NCBI RefSeq assembly: GCF_017876755.1
Contig: NZ_JAGIOO010000001.1
Span: 3,767,786 to 3,831,785 of the forward strand
Source: Crossiella equi
Lineage (GTDB): Bacteria; Actinomycetota; Actinomycetes; Mycobacteriales; Pseudonocardiaceae
DNA: 64,000 nt
Reading direction: 5' to 3'
The notes under the pieces were generated by a model, which was not told where the DNA came from, made no database searches, and saw only the letters and a program-made list of their open reading frames with translations. Positions 52,199 through 63,305 of this stretch are shown piece after piece; position 1 is the first letter of the stretch, and each line of letters opens with the position of its first letter. Position numbers and translations under genes: made by a program.

Positions 52199-53592
52199 GC
52201 CGAGATCGCTCCCACAAGTTCCTCCAACGATTCCTCGACCATGCTCGCGAGCACGTCCACATCCGACATGGCGTCCCGGTCGGCGTTGAGTCCGAAGTAG
52301 ACACCGCCGTCGTAGGAGGTGACTCCGATCGACAGTGCCTGGTTCATCGCCAACGGGACGACCGGGAACATCTCCATCATCCTCGCTCCGGCCGCGTACA
52401 GGGGGACCTGCGGCCCCGGCACGTTGGTCACGACCAGGTTGAAGATGCGCCGCGAGAACGAACTGGCCGCCCGTGCCCCCAGCGCGTGCAGCGTGGGCGG
52501 GGCGAACCCGGACAGCCGGACCAGCGCGTCCGCGGCCACCGACTGCCCGGACTCCTGGTGGGCGCGCATGGCGTGGCTGACGTGGTGCAGCCGGACCACC
52601 GGGCTCGGCTCGCCGACCGGCAGGTCCAGCAGGTAGGAGGAGACCTTGTTGCCGGGGGCGGCCTCACCACCGTCGGCCTCGCGCACCGACACCGGCACCA
52701 TCGCCCGGACGGTGGTCGAGGAGGTGACCGCCTCGCCCCGGGAGAGCAGCCAGTTGCGCAGCGCACCGGAGAGCACGGTCAGGATCACGTCGTTGACCGT
52801 GCCGCCATGCCGCCGCCGCACCGCCCGGTAGTCCTCCAGCTGCGTGCGGGAGACCGCGTAGCGCCGCTGGGTGCCGATGCGGGCGTTGAGCGGGCTGCCC
52901 GGCGCGGGCCGGTAGGCGGTGCCCAGCGCGCTGGCCAGGCCGCCGACCGCGTCGGTCACCTTGCGCACGGTGGCCGCGGCGTCCAGGGCGGCCGAACGCG
53001 CGTTCTCCACCAGCACCCCGGGCCGCTGCACGATCTCGGCCATCGCGTCCAGCACCAGCTGCGCGGTGCTCGGCTCCGGCTGCGGCATCCACAGGTCCTC
53101 GCCTGCCGGGCGCGGGGACGGGGAGACGTCCAGGATCACCTGGGTCAGGTCGATCGCGCCCGCCCCGTCGACCATGGCCTGGTGGGTCTTGGTGATCACC
53201 GCGGCCCGGTTCTTGGCCAGGCCCTCGACCAGGTAGACCTCCCACAGCGGGCGGGTGTGGTCCAGCGGGCGGGACATCAGGCGCGCGACCAGCTCGTGCA
53301 GCTGCGCCTCACTGCCCGGTTTGGGCAGGGCCGAGCGGCGCACGTGGTAGGTGATGTCGAAGTCCGGGTCGTCGGTCCACACCGGCCGGGCCAGGCGGCC
53401 GGGCACCTGGGTGACGCGCTGCCGGTAGCGGGGCACCAGGCCCAGCCGCTGCTCGATCAGGCCGACCAGGCGGTCGTAGTCGAAGCCGGAGCGGGGGCGG
53501 CGGAAGACGGCCACGCCCCCGACGTGCATGGGCGTCGTCGAGTCCTCCAGGTAGAGGAAGGACGCGTCCAGGGCTGACAGTCGGTCCGGCAT
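52195..53592 (-). CDS. Wax ester synthase/diacylglycerol acyltransferase (WS/DGAT) family protein with altered active site
   Basis: The protein has 465 residues from ATG 53592. The family frame is clear: LSALDASFLYLE, RPLWEVYLVEGL, TVNDVILTVLSGALRNWLL and the C-terminal NLVVTNVPGPQ. The active-site motif HHxxxDG reads HQAMVDG, so the second His, normally the catalytic base, is Gln. Acyltransfer may be lost or changed. It lies upstream of the DUF6912 gene and is coupled to it. Confidence 0.9.
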   Translation of the reverse strand: MPDRLSALDASFLYLEDSTTPMHVGGVAVFRRPRSGFDYDRLVGLIEQRLGLVPRYRQRVTQVPGRLARPVWTDDPDFDITYHVRRSALPKPGSEAQLHELVARLMSRPLDHTRPLWEVYLVEGLAKNRAAVITKTHQAMVDGAGAIDLTQVILDVSPSPRPAGEDLWMPQPEPSTAQLVLDAMAEIVQRPGVLVENARSAALDAAATVRKVTDAVGGLASALGTAYRPAPGSPLNARIGTQRRYAVSRTQLEDYRAVRRRHGGTVNDVILTVLSGALRNWLLSRGEAVTSSTTVRAMVPVSVREADGGEAAPGNKVSSYLLDLPVGEPSPVVRLHHVSHAMRAHQESGQSVAADALVRLSGFAPPTLHALGARAASSFSRRIFNLVVTNVPGPQVPLYAAGARMMEMFPVVPLAMNQALSIGVTSYDGGVYFGLNADRDAMSDVDVLASMVEESLEELVGAISA

Positions 53593-53667
53593 GTCAGCGA
53601 TCCTGACACACCCGCGCCCCGGTACGGGCCGGTGATCGGATCTGCTGAACGCGTAACCTGTCGCCTC

Positions 53668-54426
53668 GTGCAGCAGCCCGTCTCGCCGAAGGACCGCTTC
53701 GTCACCGTCTACGGCCGCAAGCCCGTGCTGGAGGCCCTGGCCGACGACCGGCTCGAGGTCGACAAGGTCGTGCTCGCCGACAACGCCCGGGGCCCGGCCG
53801 CGCAGGAGATCCTCTCCGCCGCCGCCCAGCGGGGCGTGCCGGTGCAGCGCGCCACCCCGCACCGGGTGAAGGTGCTCGCGGGCAACGGCAAGCAGGACCA
53901 GGGCGTGCTGGCCGACGTGGTGGCCACCCGCATGCGCCCGCTGACCTCGGCGCTGTCCACCGGCAGGCTGCCCGAGTCGGTGCTGCTGCTGGACGGCATC
54001 ACCACCCCGGCGAACGTGGGCATGATCCTGCGCGCGGCGACCGCGGCGGGCATCGGCGGCATCGTGGTGCCCCGGCGCGGTGTGGCGGGCATCGACCCGC
54101 TGGTGGTCAAGGCCTCGGCGGGCGTGGCCTTCCACGCGCCGATCCTCAAGGCGGCCACCGCCGGGGAGGCCGCCTCCGACCTGCGCGATGCCGGGTACAA
54201 GCTGTTCGGCATGGACGCCAGCGCCCGGGACACGCTGTTCACCGCCGAGTTCCCGCGCCGGGTGGCCTTCGTCATGGGTGGGGAGACCGCGGGCCTGTCG
54301 CCGGAGGTGGCCCGGCAGGTGCACGGCTGGGTGTCGATCCCGATGGCGGGCGGCGTGGAGTCGCTGAACGTGGCCACCGCGGCGGCCGTGCTGTGTTTCG
54401 AGCTGGTCAGACGGGGATCTCACTGA
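53668..54426 (+). CDS. 23S rRNA (2'-O)-methyltransferase, TrmH/RlmB (SPOUT) family
   Basis: The protein has 252 residues from GTG 53668; TAACCT 10 bp upstream suggests a leaderless start. An N-terminal L30e-like substrate-binding domain (about 10-95) is followed by the SPOUT knot: LLLDGITTPANVGMILRAA, FVMGGETAGLSPEV and IPMAGGVESLNVATAAAV. It methylates a ribose of 23S rRNA or tRNA with SAM; the exact site is not defined by sequence. Confidence 0.92.
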   Translation: MQQPVSPKDRFVTVYGRKPVLEALADDRLEVDKVVLADNARGPAAQEILSAAAQRGVPVQRATPHRVKVLAGNGKQDQGVLADVVATRMRPLTSALSTGRLPESVLLLDGITTPANVGMILRAATAAGIGGIVVPRRGVAGIDPLVVKASAGVAFHAPILKAATAGEAASDLRDAGYKLFGMDASARDTLFTAEFPRRVAFVMGGETAGLSPEVARQVHGWVSIPMAGGVESLNVATAAAVLCFELVRRGSH

Positions 54427-54447
54427 GCACCACCTACCGTGGGTCGG

Positions 54448-55086
54448 GTGCGAGCGAGCCGTGAACTGCTGACCGCCCTGGTACCCCTGGCCGTGGCCGG
54501 TGTGGTGCTCGCTGGCTGCATGAACGTCATCCCGGGCACCGCCGAGCTGCCGGACAACGTCGCGCTGGGCACCACCCGCGGCACCGCCACGGCCACTCCG
54601 ACGGGCATCCAGGGCCCGCCGCCCTCGGTGCTGCCGCAGACGCTCAGCTCGGTTCCGCTGGTCACCGGTGTGGTGGCCGATGAGTGCCTGCTCTCCGCCG
54701 AGGAGTTCACGGCGATGATCGACCAGCCCACCCGCACCGGCCGCAACGGCGTGGTCGAGCTGGAGGGGCAGGGCCCGGCGCGCAGCTGCTACTACGACGA
54801 GGCCGACGGCGACCGGTACAGCGGCTGGATCAACATCTACGGCTCGGCGGGCCCGACCACGACCGACCTGGTCAAACGCATCAACAAGAACGTGCAGATC
54901 AGCCGCGACCTGCCCGGGGTGGGCCTGGCGGCGGTCTACCACCCGGCGGCCCAGATCCTGGACGGCGGCACGATCTACGTGGCCACCGAGAAGTACCTGG
55001 TGGAGATCCGCCTCAAGCGGGTGATCGGCGACGACCAGAAGCTGGTGACCGCGGCCAGGCAGGCCCTGGTGCGGCTACCCGCCTAG
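54448..55086 (+). CDS. DUF3558-like lipoprotein
   Basis: The protein has 212 residues from GTG 54448; GTG 54439 is an alternative, and TACCGT just upstream looks like a -10 for a leaderless start. The lipobox is VVLAGC. After a Pro/Thr linker, DECLLSAEEFTAMIDQP, SCYYDE and GWINIYGS resemble the DUF3558 lipoproteins frequent in Pseudonocardiales. Function is unknown. The 3' end overlaps the convergent HAD gene by 12 bp. Confidence 0.75.
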   Translation: MRASRELLTALVPLAVAGVVLAGCMNVIPGTAELPDNVALGTTRGTATATPTGIQGPPPSVLPQTLSSVPLVTGVVADECLLSAEEFTAMIDQPTRTGRNGVVELEGQGPARSCYYDEADGDRYSGWINIYGSAGPTTTDLVKRINKNVQISRDLPGVGLAAVYHPAAQILDGGTIYVATEKYLVEIRLKRVIGDDQKLVTAARQALVRLPA

Positions 55087-55494
55087 CGGCACGTCGAAGA
55101 GCACCTCGAGCTCGGCCACGGTCGTCTCCACCCCGGTGTGGTGCACGCCGACCATGCCGGTGGCCACCGCGCCCCGGATGTTCACGGCCAGGTCGTCGAC
55201 GAACACGCACTCCTCCGGCGCCAGGCCCAGGCGCTGCGCGGTGAGGCGGTAGATGTGTTCGTCCGGCTTGGCCACGCCGACCTCGCCGGAGAGCACCAGG
55301 ATGTCGAAGAGCCGCCCGAACGCGCTGTCCGGATCGGGCCCGGGCCCCTCCGCGTTGGACAGCAGCGCGGTGCGCAGCCCGGCCTGCCGGGCCCGCCGCA
55401 GCACCTCGAACAGCGGCGGCTCCCCCGTCGCCGGGCCGGGGCCGAAGTCGGTGAGCACCCCGCCGTAGTCGACAAGCAGCGCCTTGAGGTCCAC
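55075..55494 (-). CDS. Small HAD-family hydrolase
   Basis: The protein has 139 residues from GTG 55494. Motif I is LLVDYGGVLTD, with Gly where the general acid/base Asp is usual; many HAD-IA proteins with DxGGV are like this. Motif II is ALLSNAEG, motif III AKPDEHIY and motif IV CVFVDDLAVNIRGA. It lacks a cap domain, so it is shorter than most relatives. Substrate is unknown. Confidence 0.85.
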   Translation of the reverse strand: MDLKALLVDYGGVLTDFGPGPATGEPPLFEVLRRARQAGLRTALLSNAEGPGPDPDSAFGRLFDILVLSGEVGVAKPDEHIYRLTAQRLGLAPEECVFVDDLAVNIRGAVATGMVGVHHTGVETTVAELEVLFDVPLGG

Positions 55495-55539
55495 GCACGT
55501 CAGCCTACGGGTGTCGGTGGGGTGCTCTAGCGTGCCGGT

Positions 55540-55881
55540 ATGACCGTCGACCTGTTCGCGGGCATCCCCGTCCGCGACTACGAGACCGCCGTGGCCTGGT
55601 ACTCCCAGCTGCTGGGCGGCCCGCCCGCCTTCCTGCCCAACGACGTGGAGGCGGTGTGGGAGCTGGCCGAGCACCGCTACCTCTACATCGAGCTCAAGCC
55701 TGCCCACGCCGGGCACGCCATGCAGACGGTCTTCGTCAGTGACCTCGACGACCGCCTGGCCGCGATCGCCGACCGCGGGCTGACCCCGGCCGAACTCGAG
55801 ACCTACGACAACGGCGTGCGCAAGGCGATCTTCCGCGACCCGGACGGCAACGAGTTCGGCATCGGCGGCGGCCCCGCCTGA
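55540..55881 (+). CDS. VOC (glyoxalase/bleomycin resistance) family protein
   Basis: The protein has 113 residues from ATG 55540. The single-domain VOC fold is visible in FAGIPVRDYETAVAWYSQLLG, YLYIELKP and KAIFRDPDGNEFGIG. Metal ligand candidates are Glu in IELKP and Glu in GNEFG. Substrate is unknown. Confidence 0.88.
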   Translation: MTVDLFAGIPVRDYETAVAWYSQLLGGPPAFLPNDVEAVWELAEHRYLYIELKPAHAGHAMQTVFVSDLDDRLAAIADRGLTPAELETYDNGVRKAIFRDPDGNEFGIGGGPA

Positions 55882-55940
55882 GGTATCACCGGCCTGGGTG
55901 ACCTGGGTATCACCGCCCCGGGCCCCCGGTTCTGTTCGCC

Positions 55941-56393
55941 ATGCTCAGTGAGAGACAGCTCGGCGGACCACCGGTCGGCGAGCCCCGGCTCGGCCAGCCC
56001 CGGCTGCGCGTCGTGGTGCCCCGCCCGCGCCCGCCGGAGGACCCCGACCAGCTCACCCTGGACCTGTGGGCCGAGGCCGCGCCGCCGCTGCGGTCGCCGC
56101 AGCACCGCATCGCCTGGCGGCTGTTCACCGTGTTCCTGGAGGTGCTCGGTGGGTTCCGGCCCCTGGGCCAGCTGCGGCCGCTGGTCTCCCGGCGGGTGTT
56201 CGAGGCCGTCCGGGCCAAACCGCCCGGGGGTCCGCTCGGGCAGCGGGTGCGGTCGGTGCGGATGTGCCTGCCCACCGAGCACGCCATCGAGGCCAGCGCC
56301 ACCGTGCTGTGCGGGACCCGGGTGCGGGCCATGGCCGCGCGGCTGGACCGGGTGGAGGGGCGGTGGCTGTGCACCGCGCTGGCCCTGCTCTGA
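55941..56393 (+). CDS. DUF6459-like (Rv3242-region) small protein adjacent to secA
   Basis: The protein has 150 residues from ATG 55941. A Pro/Arg-rich start (PRPRPPEDPDQLTLDL) leads to a conserved C-terminal half: RLFTVFLEVLGGFRPLGQLRPLVSRRVF, RVRSVRMCLPTEHAIEASATVLCGTRVRAMAARLD. This matches the actinobacterial proteins often found beside secA. No membrane segment or signal is seen and the function is unknown. It ends at the secA terminator. Confidence 0.75.
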   Translation: MLSERQLGGPPVGEPRLGQPRLRVVVPRPRPPEDPDQLTLDLWAEAAPPLRSPQHRIAWRLFTVFLEVLGGFRPLGQLRPLVSRRVFEAVRAKPPGGPLGQRVRSVRMCLPTEHAIEASATVLCGTRVRAMAARLDRVEGRWLCTALALL

Positions 56394-56400
56394 ACAGACC

Positions 56401-56433
56401 GACGGCGCCCGGTCACGAGGACCGGGCGCCGTC
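56401..56433. terminator. Bidirectional terminator shared with secA
   Basis: A perfect 14-bp stem (56401-56414 with 56420-56433) with a 5-nt ACGAG loop sits between convergent genes, 13 bp past the secA stop. Confidence 0.75.
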
Positions 56434-56446
56434 GGGGTGGTTCAGG

Positions 56447-59254
<2,808 letters not shown>

Positions 59255-59434
59255 CCGAGGTCAACCTCACTAGCTGTTCGTGACGCGCCCCTGGGCAGGA
59301 CACCTTCTTGACGTCATCGTAGGCAACCGGCGGGTACCGGCTGCCACGAACTCCAGAAAACCAGAAACCCGCCTGCCTGCCCAGAGTCCGTCAATACGGT
59401 GATCAGCGCCCTGCCCTCGAGGGGTGTACAAGAG

Positions 59435-59471
59435 GGCGGCCCCGCCCGGCATTCAGCCGAACGGGGCCGCC
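59435..59471 (-). terminator. Terminator of hpf
   Basis: GGCGGCCCCG pairs perfectly with CGGGGCCGCC around a 17-nt loop. It lies downstream of the hpf stop, before the secA promoter region (59255-59434, where I see no other clear element). Confidence 0.6.
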
Positions 59472-59504
59472 AGCGCTTCCTGCTGGCTGGTGTGGGGAGG
59501 GAGG

Positions 59505-60188
59505 TCAGGCCAGGCGGATCACTCCGTAGTCGAAGGCGCGGCGGCGGTAGACCACACTGGGGCGGCCGCTGTCGGCGCAGGAGAACAGGTAGAAATCGTG
59601 TCCGACCAGCTCCATCTCGGAGAGGGCCTCGTCGACGGTCATGGGCTTGGCGGGATGCTCCTTCTGCCTGACGATGCGTCCGGGCAGGTCGTCCTCGAAC
59701 GAGTCGCTGTCCCAGCGCTGCTCGGGTACCTGTGCGTCACCGGAGGGGAGGTCGGCGGCCTCGAGCACCGCGGTCCGCATGCCCTGCATCTGGCCGTTGC
59801 CGACGGAGTGGTCGATGTCGTGGACGAGGTTCGCCGCGGTGGCTGCCGTCGCCTCGGCGACGGACTTCGGCGCGTGGCGGCCGTGGTGCACACGGCGCCG
59901 GTCGTGCAGCTTGCGGAGACGGCCTTCCAGCTTGCTGACGGCAGCGTCGAGGGCTGCGTAGAAGTCACCGGCACACGCCTCGGCCCGGATGACGGGCCCT
60001 CGGCCCTTACCGGTAATCTCGACCCGCTGGCAGTTCTTCATCTGCCGTCGGTTAGGCTCATGAAAGAGCTCGACGTCGAAGCTGATGACCTTCCTGTCGT
60101 AACGTCCGAGCCGGGCGAGCTTGTCTGCCACATGCTGCCGGTAGTGTTCGGGCACCTCGACGTTACGGCCCTTGACGACGATGTCCAT
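59505..60188 (-). CDS. hpf: Long ribosome hibernation-promoting factor
   Basis: The protein has 227 residues from ATG 60188, with GGGAGG upstream. Residues about 1-105 are the ribosome-binding HPF/RaiA domain (MDIVVKGRNVEVPEHYRQHVADKL). The C-terminal dimerisation domain (about 170-225) has KEHPAKPMTVDEALSEMELVGHDFYLF and the YRRRAFDYGVIRL end. It forms 100S ribosome dimers in stationary phase. Position upstream of secA is the same as in mycobacteria. Confidence 0.95.
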   Translation of the reverse strand: MDIVVKGRNVEVPEHYRQHVADKLARLGRYDRKVISFDVELFHEPNRRQMKNCQRVEITGKGRGPVIRAEACAGDFYAALDAAVSKLEGRLRKLHDRRRVHHGRHAPKSVAEATAATAANLVHDIDHSVGNGQMQGMRTAVLEAADLPSGDAQVPEQRWDSDSFEDDLPGRIVRQKEHPAKPMTVDEALSEMELVGHDFYLFSCADSGRPSVVYRRRAFDYGVIRLA

Positions 60189-60239
60189 ACACGACCTCCC
60201 TTGCGTCGCGTGGGTGTTGCAAGAAGAACAGGTCATTGC

Positions 60240-60283
60240 GGCGCCGATAACTGACGGAGGAAAGTCAGCTCCCTGCCGGCGCC
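60240..60283 (-). promoter_or_regulatory. 5'-leader hairpin of hpf with CCTCC in the loop
   Basis: GGCGCCG/CGGCGCC forms an outer stem and CTGAC/GTCAG an inner one. As minus-strand RNA the loop reads UUUCCUCC. CCUCC could pair with the hpf SD (GGGAGG) about 40 nt downstream, so it may affect translation. The remaining intergenic region to 60610 has no other gene I can support. Confidence 0.4.
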
Positions 60284-60610
60284 AGGTCCATGGGCTGTTC
60301 GCCTCCTCCCCAAAGCCCGGAGTCGCTGATAGCGGAGCACGTTAGCCCGGCTTCTCCGACGGCAACAGCCCCCTGTACGGAGGACGTCAATCGCCCGGCT
60401 GCTGTCACTGTCCGCGACCAAACAGGGGCCAGAGCAGGACAGCGGCTGTCATCGAAGATCACCCAAGTGATCGTCAAACCCCCCTCACCATCACTCGATC
60501 GGGCGATGGGGTTGCAGACCGTTGTCTGAAGTCCCCCTGCTCCGAACGGGGTGCGCATCGGGCTCATACCTGGCGAACGAATCACGCCTCCCCTGGGTTC
60601 CCCAACGCTG

Positions 60611-61381
60611 CTACCAGCTGCTTTTTCTCAGGATTTTCTTGGTGTCCAGCTCCGGTTCAAGCCTGCCCGCTGGCCCGGTGAGCGCGAGCAAACCGAGCAC
60701 GCGAAGCCCGCTACCGCGCAGTAACCCTGCGCACACGGCGGCGGTGGCGCCCGTCGTGACAACGTCGTCAACGAGCAGCACCGGACTGCCCTCGGGCAGA
60801 CCCCGTCGCTCTGTCAGGTGTACCCCACGACGCAGGTTGGCCAACCGCTCATCCGCCTTGAGCCCAACAGAGTCTTGCGCCCGGTTGTCGAGTCCCAGGA
60901 GGTGGGCACTTCGCGCACTTTCGAGGCGCCCGGTGACGCACCGGGTCAACCGGGCGACGTGTGGCCCACCCCGTTGCCGCGCCGCGCTCCGCCGAGAGGG
61001 TGCGGGCACCAGCCACAGCGGCGCCCCGGCGCCGAGCCGCCGCACGCCGGGCAGCTCCGCCACCGCGAGCGCCAGCACGAGGCCGAGCCCGGCGGCCAAG
61101 TCGTGCCGCCGCCGTTCCTTGTAGGCGAGCACCACCTGCCGGGCCACCCCGGAATATTCGGCCAGCGCGTGCACGGGTGGGGTCCCGGTGAGGCTGGTGC
61201 GCACCCGCCGCGGGCCGCCGAAGACCGCGCGGCAGGGCGGGCACCAGCCGGTGCCCGGGCGGTCACAGCCCGCGCAGTGCCTGGGGAGAACCAGGTCGAG
61301 AAGGGCCGCCAAGCGGCTGGATGTGGGGCGCACGGGCAGATCTTCGCGCAGGTCAGCGACCGGGTGCGCAAATTTGTCCAC
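60611..61381 (-). CDS. ComF-family phosphoribosyltransferase-like protein
   Basis: The protein has 256 residues from GTG 61381; later in-frame GTGs are possible. A zinc ribbon (CAGCDRPGTGWCPPC) is followed by a PRTase fold with VLLVDDVVTTGATA, the PRPP loop, and NRAQDSVGLKADERLANL. It is the ComFC-like protein found beside secA and lpqB in actinobacteria. Role in DNA uptake is unproven. Confidence 0.9.
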   Translation of the reverse strand: MDKFAHPVADLREDLPVRPTSSRLAALLDLVLPRHCAGCDRPGTGWCPPCRAVFGGPRRVRTSLTGTPPVHALAEYSGVARQVVLAYKERRRHDLAAGLGLVLALAVAELPGVRRLGAGAPLWLVPAPSRRSAARQRGGPHVARLTRCVTGRLESARSAHLLGLDNRAQDSVGLKADERLANLRRGVHLTERRGLPEGSPVLLVDDVVTTGATAAVCAGLLRGSGLRVLGLLALTGPAGRLEPELDTKKILRKSSW

Positions 61382-61401
61382 AGGACGGGGAGTTATCCAC
61401 A
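61374..61401 (+). promoter_or_regulatory. Two DnaA boxes at the comF-like gene start
   Basis: TTGTCCACA (61374-61382) is the actinobacterial DnaA box consensus, and TTATCCACA (61393-61401) is the classical one. They face the same way, 19 bp apart. The first overlaps the proposed GTG start of the comF-like gene. No AT-rich unwinding region or dnaA/dnaN genes are present, so this is not oriC. Confidence 0.55.
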
Positions 61402-61571
61402 GACGGCCCGGGCGGCTTGACCGGCGGCTGCGGGCGCGGCTACCGGCCCGACGTCACCCGGAGTGCGCAGCCCAGACCGTCGGATCGCATGCCGTGCCCG
61501 CTCGGGCGTCCGATCGGGCGTCGCCCGCGTCCGGAAGCGGTCACCGGGTCCACCCCGGCGCCGCAGCGGTC

Positions 61572-63305
61572 TCACCCCGGGTAGAAGGGCACGATCGCCG
61601 AGGCGTTGACCAGCGGGCTGGTGATGACCTGGCTCCACAGCTCGTCCGGGCCCTGGCTCTGCCAGATGCCCCGCTGGTCGGTGACCAGCACCGGGCGCCC
61701 GGGGGCGGCGGTGAGGGCCGTGAACGGCGGGGACAGGTTGGTGGCCGAGAACTTCTCCCAGCTCTGCCCGTCGGCCTGGATGCGGTACACCGCGTTGATC
61801 GGGTCGTTCGCGGCCACCACCATGGTGTCGGCCGAGTACCAGTCCAGGCCCACCAGGCTGCTCAGCAGGCCCGCCCCCACCTGGCGCACCGCGCGGATGC
61901 TGGTGGTGCCGCCGTCGTTGACCACCGAGCCCACCCACAGCGTCTGGTTGGCCGCGATCGCGGCCACCCGCACGCCGTCGCGGGACAGGCGCAGCTCGCG
62001 CACCAGCGAGACCTTGTTCAGCAGCTCCTCGGCGTTGACCCTGACCGGCTGCCAGTTGCCCTTGCCCTGGTCGACGAACTTCTGCACGGAGGTGTGGTCG
62101 ACCACGGTCCACACCTCCTTGCCGTCCAGCCGCCAGGTGGGGCGGCTGAGGTCGGAGGCGGTGGCGGCCACGTACAGCTCGCGCGGGCCGCCGATGCGCA
62201 GGTTCACGTTGTTGCCCGCCCGGGCGACCACGGCCAGCGGGCCGTCCTTGGTCGGCGACTGCGAGGCGGTGACCACGGACAGCTCGCCGCTGCCCGCGGC
62301 GCCCGGGATGCGGCCGTCGTTCTCGGTCAGCAGGTAGCGCACCGTGTTCTGCACGACGGCCATGTCCTTGGCCTCCGGGCTCGGCGAGGTGCGCGCCTCG
62401 TACTTGGCCACGTCGCCCGCACGCCAGTCCTGCTGCGGCGGCAGCAGCGGCACGCCGTCGCTGAGCAGCCGGATGCGGCTGTTGGACACCGTCTGGAGCG
62501 ACAGCACGACCTGCGCGGCGATCAGCTGGCGGGTCTCGGTCAGCACGTCGGCCAGCCCGGTCAGGTTGACCCCGACCGCGCCGTCGGTCAGGTCGGTGAC
62601 GTTGTTGACCAGGTTGGCCCCGCCGGGCAGCGCGGTGCGGACCGCGTTGCGCAGCGCCTGGGACGGTCCCTTGATCAGCAGGTCCATCGTGCGCTGCGGC
62701 AGCGTGCTGGTCGGGCGCAGCGAGATGTAGCGCAGGTCCCGGACCACGGTGGGGCTGTCCGGGGCGAGGAAGGCCAGGCGCACCGGCTTGTAGTTGTGGT
62801 CCATGCCGGTGCGGGTGACCAGCACCTCCTGCGGCGGCGTGACGATGCGCCACTGGGAGCCGGAGCGGCGCACCGGCACCGACAGGTCGAGCTCCTTGTA
62901 GTCCGGCGTGAAGTCGCCGTCCTGGCCGAGCGTGCCGATGCGCTTGCCGCGCACGGACACGGTCTGGTTGTCGCTGTCGCCGCCGGAGCTGACCAGGGTG
63001 GCGAAGTCGTCGTCGATGACGGTGAGCTGCTTGCGGTCGTCCCAGGACTTCTGCAGCTCCGGCACCAGGTACTGCCGGGCCTCGCTGCGGCTGGACTCGG
63101 GCTTGGCCGAGGCGCCGACGAAGTTGCGGACCATCACCGCCGGGTCCTCCAGGCCCTTCGGCGCGTCCACCGTGCTGGCGCGGCCCGGTTCCCCCGCGCT
63201 GGTGGGGATGGCCTTCAGCTCGGTGTTCTCGGGGATCGCGGCACAGGCCGCGGCGGTCAGCACGACACCGACGGCGCACAGCGCCCGCAGTCCTCGCCTC
63301 TTCAT
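61572..63305 (-). CDS. lpqB: Lipoprotein LpqB (GerMN and beta-propeller domains)
   Basis: The protein has 577 residues from ATG 63305, overlapping mtrB by ATGA. The lipobox is LTAAAC (Cys21). A GerMN domain (about 200-310, [22 protein letters not shown]) precedes a beta-propeller (about 320-577). In mycobacteria LpqB binds MtrB and modulates MtrAB signalling. The mtrB-lpqB order is the same. Confidence 0.96.
   Translation of the reverse strand: MKRRGLRALCAVGVVLTAAACAAIPENTELKAIPTSAGEPGRASTVDAPKGLEDPAVMVRNFVGASAKPESSRSEARQYLVPELQKSWDDRKQLTVIDDDFATLVSSGGDSDNQTVSVRGKRIGTLGQDGDFTPDYKELDLSVPVRRSGSQWRIVTPPQEVLVTRTGMDHNYKPVRLAFLAPDSPTVVRDLRYISLRPTSTLPQRTMDLLIKGPSQALRNAVRTALPGGANLVNNVTDLTDGAVGVNLTGLADVLTETRQLIAAQVVLSLQTVSNSRIRLLSDGVPLLPPQQDWRAGDVAKYEARTSPSPEAKDMAVVQNTVRYLLTENDGRIPGAAGSGELSVVTASQSPTKDGPLAVVARAGNNVNLRIGGPRELYVAATASDLSRPTWRLDGKEVWTVVDHTSVQKFVDQGKGNWQPVRVNAEELLNKVSLVRELRLSRDGVRVAAIAANQTLWVGSVVNDGGTTSIRAVRQVGAGLLSSLVGLDWYSADTMVVAANDPINAVYRIQADGQSWEKFSATNLSPPFTALTAAPGRPVLVTDQRGIWQSQGPDELWSQVITSPLVNASAIVPFYPG

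Noticed and set aside
61374-61401. A chromosomal replication origin
   Set aside because: There are only two DnaA boxes, no AT-rich unwinding region and no dnaA or dnaN nearby.
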